Assembly: GCA_002733575.1 (NCBI GenBank)
Contig: NVWB01000017.1
Location: 1-59,242 of the forward strand
Direction of reading: 5' to 3'
DNA length: 59,242 bases
From: Blastopirellula sp.
GTDB taxonomy: Bacteria; Planctomycetota; Planctomycetia; Pirellulales; Pirellulaceae
Program-made: the position numbers and the translations under genes
The notes under the pieces: model-generated
What the model was told of the DNA's origin: nothing
What the model saw: the letters and a program-made list of their open reading frames with translations, nothing else
The model's database searches: none
Shown here: piece after piece, positions 57,062 to 59,242 of the stretch
Numbering within the stretch: the first letter of the stretch is position 1
How the letters are laid out: each line of letters begins with the position of its first letter

Positions 57062-58309
57062 TCAAAAAGCCAGAGGTTCTCCGGCCAGTTGCCTCTCATC
57101 CTGTGTCAACAGGTACATATCGTGAAGTAATTGAATATCACACGGTCGTTGCTCAACATTTCGTCGTGCAAACATCCGCTCTTGAGTCGAGATCATCACT
57201 TCCGGTGGAAGCTCTGTGACTTGACCAAACAAGCGTGCGTAGTTCACATAGCTCGGAACATTGGTCGTTACGAACCCATACAACATGCTGCAAACGCCGA
57301 TAGTTTTCCCGGTGAATATCCCGGTATTAATTGCTGTCTTCGCATAGTCTCCGAAGATTGACCCGATGAACTGCATGTCGGTCGACACGCGTTTGCCACG
57401 GTAGTCCATCTTCACCGGACCATAAGTGTTTTTTAAATCGCTGTTGGAAGTTCCGGCCCCTAAGTTGATCCAGCTTCCCAAATAGCTATGGCCTAAAAAC
57501 CCATGATGCTGTTTGTTGGAATAAGGCTCGATCACCGTGGCCTCGACTTCGCCTCCTATTTTTGTCGTGTGACCCAGCGAGACGGCATCTTTGATGGCGG
57601 CATGCTCAATCACTTTCACATTGCGGCCCAAATAGGCAGGGCCTCGTAAATAACAATAAGGCCCTATCGAAGCACCTGCTTCAATCACAATGGGCCCAGC
57701 TTTCGTATCAGTCACGATGGCCTCAGCCAGATTCGCACCTGGTGCCAAAAACAGCCCATCACTGGTTTGTTGATAAGTTCCTTGGCTGATACGGTACTCC
57801 ATGTTATCGCCAAACGTCGACAAGTTGTAGCGGACTACATCGTGAGGATACTCAAACAGATCAAGTTTCATCGAACTTTGGGAAATTGAACTGAAATTAT
57901 TTGCTTCAAAATATCGATCAATCTGGCTGGCCGTCAGTTCTTTCGAGGGCAAATCATTCGACTCAGGCAGCCAAACCGCAACGATTTGCGTGCCTTGAAT
58001 CATCACGCTCGCTTCAGCTTGACTAATAAATTGTTCAATGCTGCGTAAATTTTTAACGGAAGGAACAACTGTGGCCCTCAGCAGCAAGGTACCAGATTTA
58101 GAACTCAATTCGGTCTGGTGCAACGCTGGCCGGTCCATCTTCTGTAATTCGACCAAATGTGGACGCACAATGCCCCGAATCTGTTTTGCCAGTGGACCTA
58201 TCAAATCAAGCAAATGGTAACTAGCGCAGGTCACCATATAAGCAGGCCGACTCACCGTAATCGGGTTGAGTGCGATGGCAGTAGGGTCTTCAAACAGGAT
58301 TAAATTCAT
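57062..58309 (-). CDS. GlmU-like putative sugar nucleotidyltransferase/acetyltransferase (alternate type)
   Basis: A 415-residue protein. The start is taken at the ATG at 58309 (MNLILFEDP). The N-terminal half is a degenerate nucleotidyltransferase-like domain: LILFEDPTAIALNPITVSRP, VRPHLVE. It lacks the classical GlmU LxxGxGTRM loop. The C-terminal half is a left-handed beta-helix of hexapeptide repeats (IEAGASIGPYCYLRGPAYLG, NVKVIEHAAIKDAVSLGHTT), with GFLGHSYLGSWINLGAGTSN as in the acetyltransferase domain of GlmU. This matches the alternate GlmU family known from Bacteroidetes and relatives, proposed to make UDP-N-acetylglucosamine. Probably co-transcribed with metF. The catalytic role is inferred from the family. 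Confidence 0.82.
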   Translation of the reverse strand: MNLILFEDPTAIALNPITVSRPAYMVTCASYHLLDLIGPLAKQIRGIVRPHLVELQKMDRPALHQTELSSKSGTLLLRATVVPSVKNLRSIEQFISQAEASVMIQGTQIVAVWLPESNDLPSKELTASQIDRYFEANNFSSISQSSMKLDLFEYPHDVVRYNLSTFGDNMEYRISQGTYQQTSDGLFLAPGANLAEAIVTDTKAGPIVIEAGASIGPYCYLRGPAYLGRNVKVIEHAAIKDAVSLGHTTKIGGEVEATVIEPYSNKQHHGFLGHSYLGSWINLGAGTSNSDLKNTYGPVKMDYRGKRVSTDMQFIGSIFGDYAKTAINTGIFTGKTIGVCSMLYGFVTTNVPSYVNYARLFGQVTELPPEVMISTQERMFARRNVEQRPCDIQLLHDMYLLTQDERQLAGEPLAF

Positions 58310-58645
58310 AGAGCAAAACCAAATCATTCTGCGCCCTTGGTTTTCAAGGACACAGGCTAAATAGAAAATAGAAAGGTGTATTATTACACGTACTAATGCG
58401 TAACTTTAGGTCGGAACATGGTCGGCGGTCAATGTCAGAGTTGCCGCAATTCATCTTCCCTAAAAACTTGCTCGCTCACACGATGTCAGCAAGTGGCGAA
58501 TTACTCAATTGTGGAATTGCCACTGAATCGAACTTTCTGATTCATTTCTTCGATACAACTGTTACAAGCCGAACACCAACCACCATCAATAACCTAGAGT
58601 TAGGAATCTCGAATACCTCCATCGATCTGTTTAGGTTCACGGCGA
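58310..58645. other. Intergenic region before the last gene
   Basis: Divergent promoter region between the GlmU-like gene and the last open frame. A plus-strand frame at 58396-58803 overlaps the last gene in another frame and has no family features. I see no clear promoter or operator. Confidence 0.35.
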
Positions 58646-59242
58646 ATGACCCAATCAATCACAATTCAAATTCCCTTCTTGCTCATTTGTTTGATCCCGC
58701 TGTTCGTGGGTTTGATCCTAGGTGCATGGTTATCTCGGCGTCATCACTCTCGATTAGCGACAAGCCAGCAAGCAAATCACCAGCAGGCAGATACCATCGC
58801 TAGGCAAATGGTGCAGTTCACCCATCGTTTTGCCGGAGATGTGAACGACCATCGCTCGGCTGTTGATCAAATCGAAGAAAAGATTGGCTCATTTGATAAG
58901 ACCGAAAATCAAAGTTTAAGCAAAGCGGTTGACCTATTGGCTCAAATGTCTGACGTGAACCATAATCTACAAACGAAGCTCGGCACAGCCGAAGAGACTT
59001 TATTGAAAGGAGATATTGAATATATGATTGTTCATCCAGAAGCTGTGGCAGAAGCAGCCATTAAAGATGGCTTCATGAATATAGGATACGGATCATACCA
59101 TACGCTAGTAATGCCTCAAATGGAATATATTCCTTTGAAGGTTCTCGAGCAACTCAACCTGTTTGAAGAAGCCGGTGGTAAAATTCTTTGGGTCGATGAT
59201 GTTCCTGGAGCCGCCGAACATGCGAAAAATGATGAAAAGGTA
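58646..59242 (+). CDS. Partial protein: cyclase-like N-terminus joined to glycoside-hydrolase-like segment
   Basis: Open from the ATG at 58646 to the window edge (199 codons). A membrane segment (ITIQIPFLLICLIPLFVGLI, residues 5-24) is followed by a helical stretch (HRSAVDQIEEKIGSFDKTEN then LAQMSDVNHNLQTKLGTAEE). This resembles the N-terminus of planctomycete diguanylate cyclases, where a GGDEF domain should follow. Instead, from about residue 125, it reads DIEYMIVHPEAVAEAAIKDG, SYHTLVMPQMEYIPLKVLEQ and LFEEAGGKILWVDDVP. That is the style of the beta/alpha segment of large rhamnosidase-like glycoside hydrolases. The junction may be a true fusion, a rearrangement or an assembly error. The C-terminus is missing. 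Confidence 0.6.
   Translation, partial: MTQSITIQIPFLLICLIPLFVGLILGAWLSRRHHSRLATSQQANHQQADTIARQMVQFTHRFAGDVNDHRSAVDQIEEKIGSFDKTENQSLSKAVDLLAQMSDVNHNLQTKLGTAEETLLKGDIEYMIVHPEAVAEAAIKDGFMNIGYGSYHTLVMPQMEYIPLKVLEQLNLFEEAGGKILWVDDVPGAAEHAKNDEKV

Noticed and set aside
58396..58803. 135-codon plus-strand frame
   Set aside because: Overlaps, in another frame, the start and membrane segment of the better supported last gene; no protein features.

Overview
The window looks like a stretch of a Planctomycetota chromosome, probably of the Pirellulales type. The markers are a DUF1549/DUF1553 cytochrome-like protein, a PPC-domain protein and a Tat-exported DUF1501 protein in one operon; a secreted sulfatase; a DUF3311 plus sodium:solute symporter pair; and a giant exoprotein carrying the N-terminal LEQLEDRRML motif. 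This placement is inferred from family composition, since no rRNA is present. I saw no tRNA, rRNA, CRISPR array, prophage or intact insertion sequence.

Layout. 1-9 kb: the N-terminal part of a sulfatase (minus), a secreted Ig-like protein, then a TonB-dependent receptor, a YfiR-like protein and a hybrid histidine kinase that read as an envelope-sensing module, followed by a convergent radical SAM enzyme. 9-13 kb: two inverted copies of a three-hairpin element, DUF3311 plus a sodium:solute symporter with a duplicated soluble insert, and a stand-alone rpsR with its own terminator. 12.9-19.3 kb: a tight plus-strand run of thioesterase, prenyltransferase-like barrel protein, ABC ATPase, FtsX-type permease and HExxH protein. 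19.4-20.9 kb: a HEAT-repeat protein and a small membrane protein with a zinc ribbon.

21.2-37.9 kb is the most distinctive part. It holds two complete-looking heavy-metal RND efflux systems (adaptor plus permease, twice, with one TolC-type outer-membrane factor). Interleaved are at least four small secreted Cys- or His-rich proteins, two small lipoproteins and a secreted two-domain YHS/TRASH-like protein. Two of the small Cys-rich proteins (starts 21214 and 29116) are clearly homologous and share the C-terminal motif CISLC[RK]F. The YHS/TRASH-like domain occurs four times: twice fused to the first adaptor and twice in the protein at 28325. I infer a copper/silver-type export and periplasmic sequestration island with accessory metal-binding proteins that I cannot assign to a named family.

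38-47 kb (minus) is one exoprotein of about 3060 residues: 14 PD40-type propeller repeats, a Gly-rich beta-helix-like repeat region, seven FG-GAP-type repeats, a cohesin-like domain and a dockerin-like EF-hand pair. 47.9-53.9 kb is the DUF1549/PPC/DUF1501 operon. 54-55.4 kb is a DUF1963-like zinc-ribbon protein. 56-58.3 kb holds metF and an alternate-type GlmU-like gene. The window ends in an open reading frame that joins a planctomycete diguanylate-cyclase-like N-terminus to a glycoside-hydrolase-like segment, possibly an assembly junction. Several REP-like palindromes (about 9.3-9.6, 12.8 and 55.5-55.7 kb) lie between genes.
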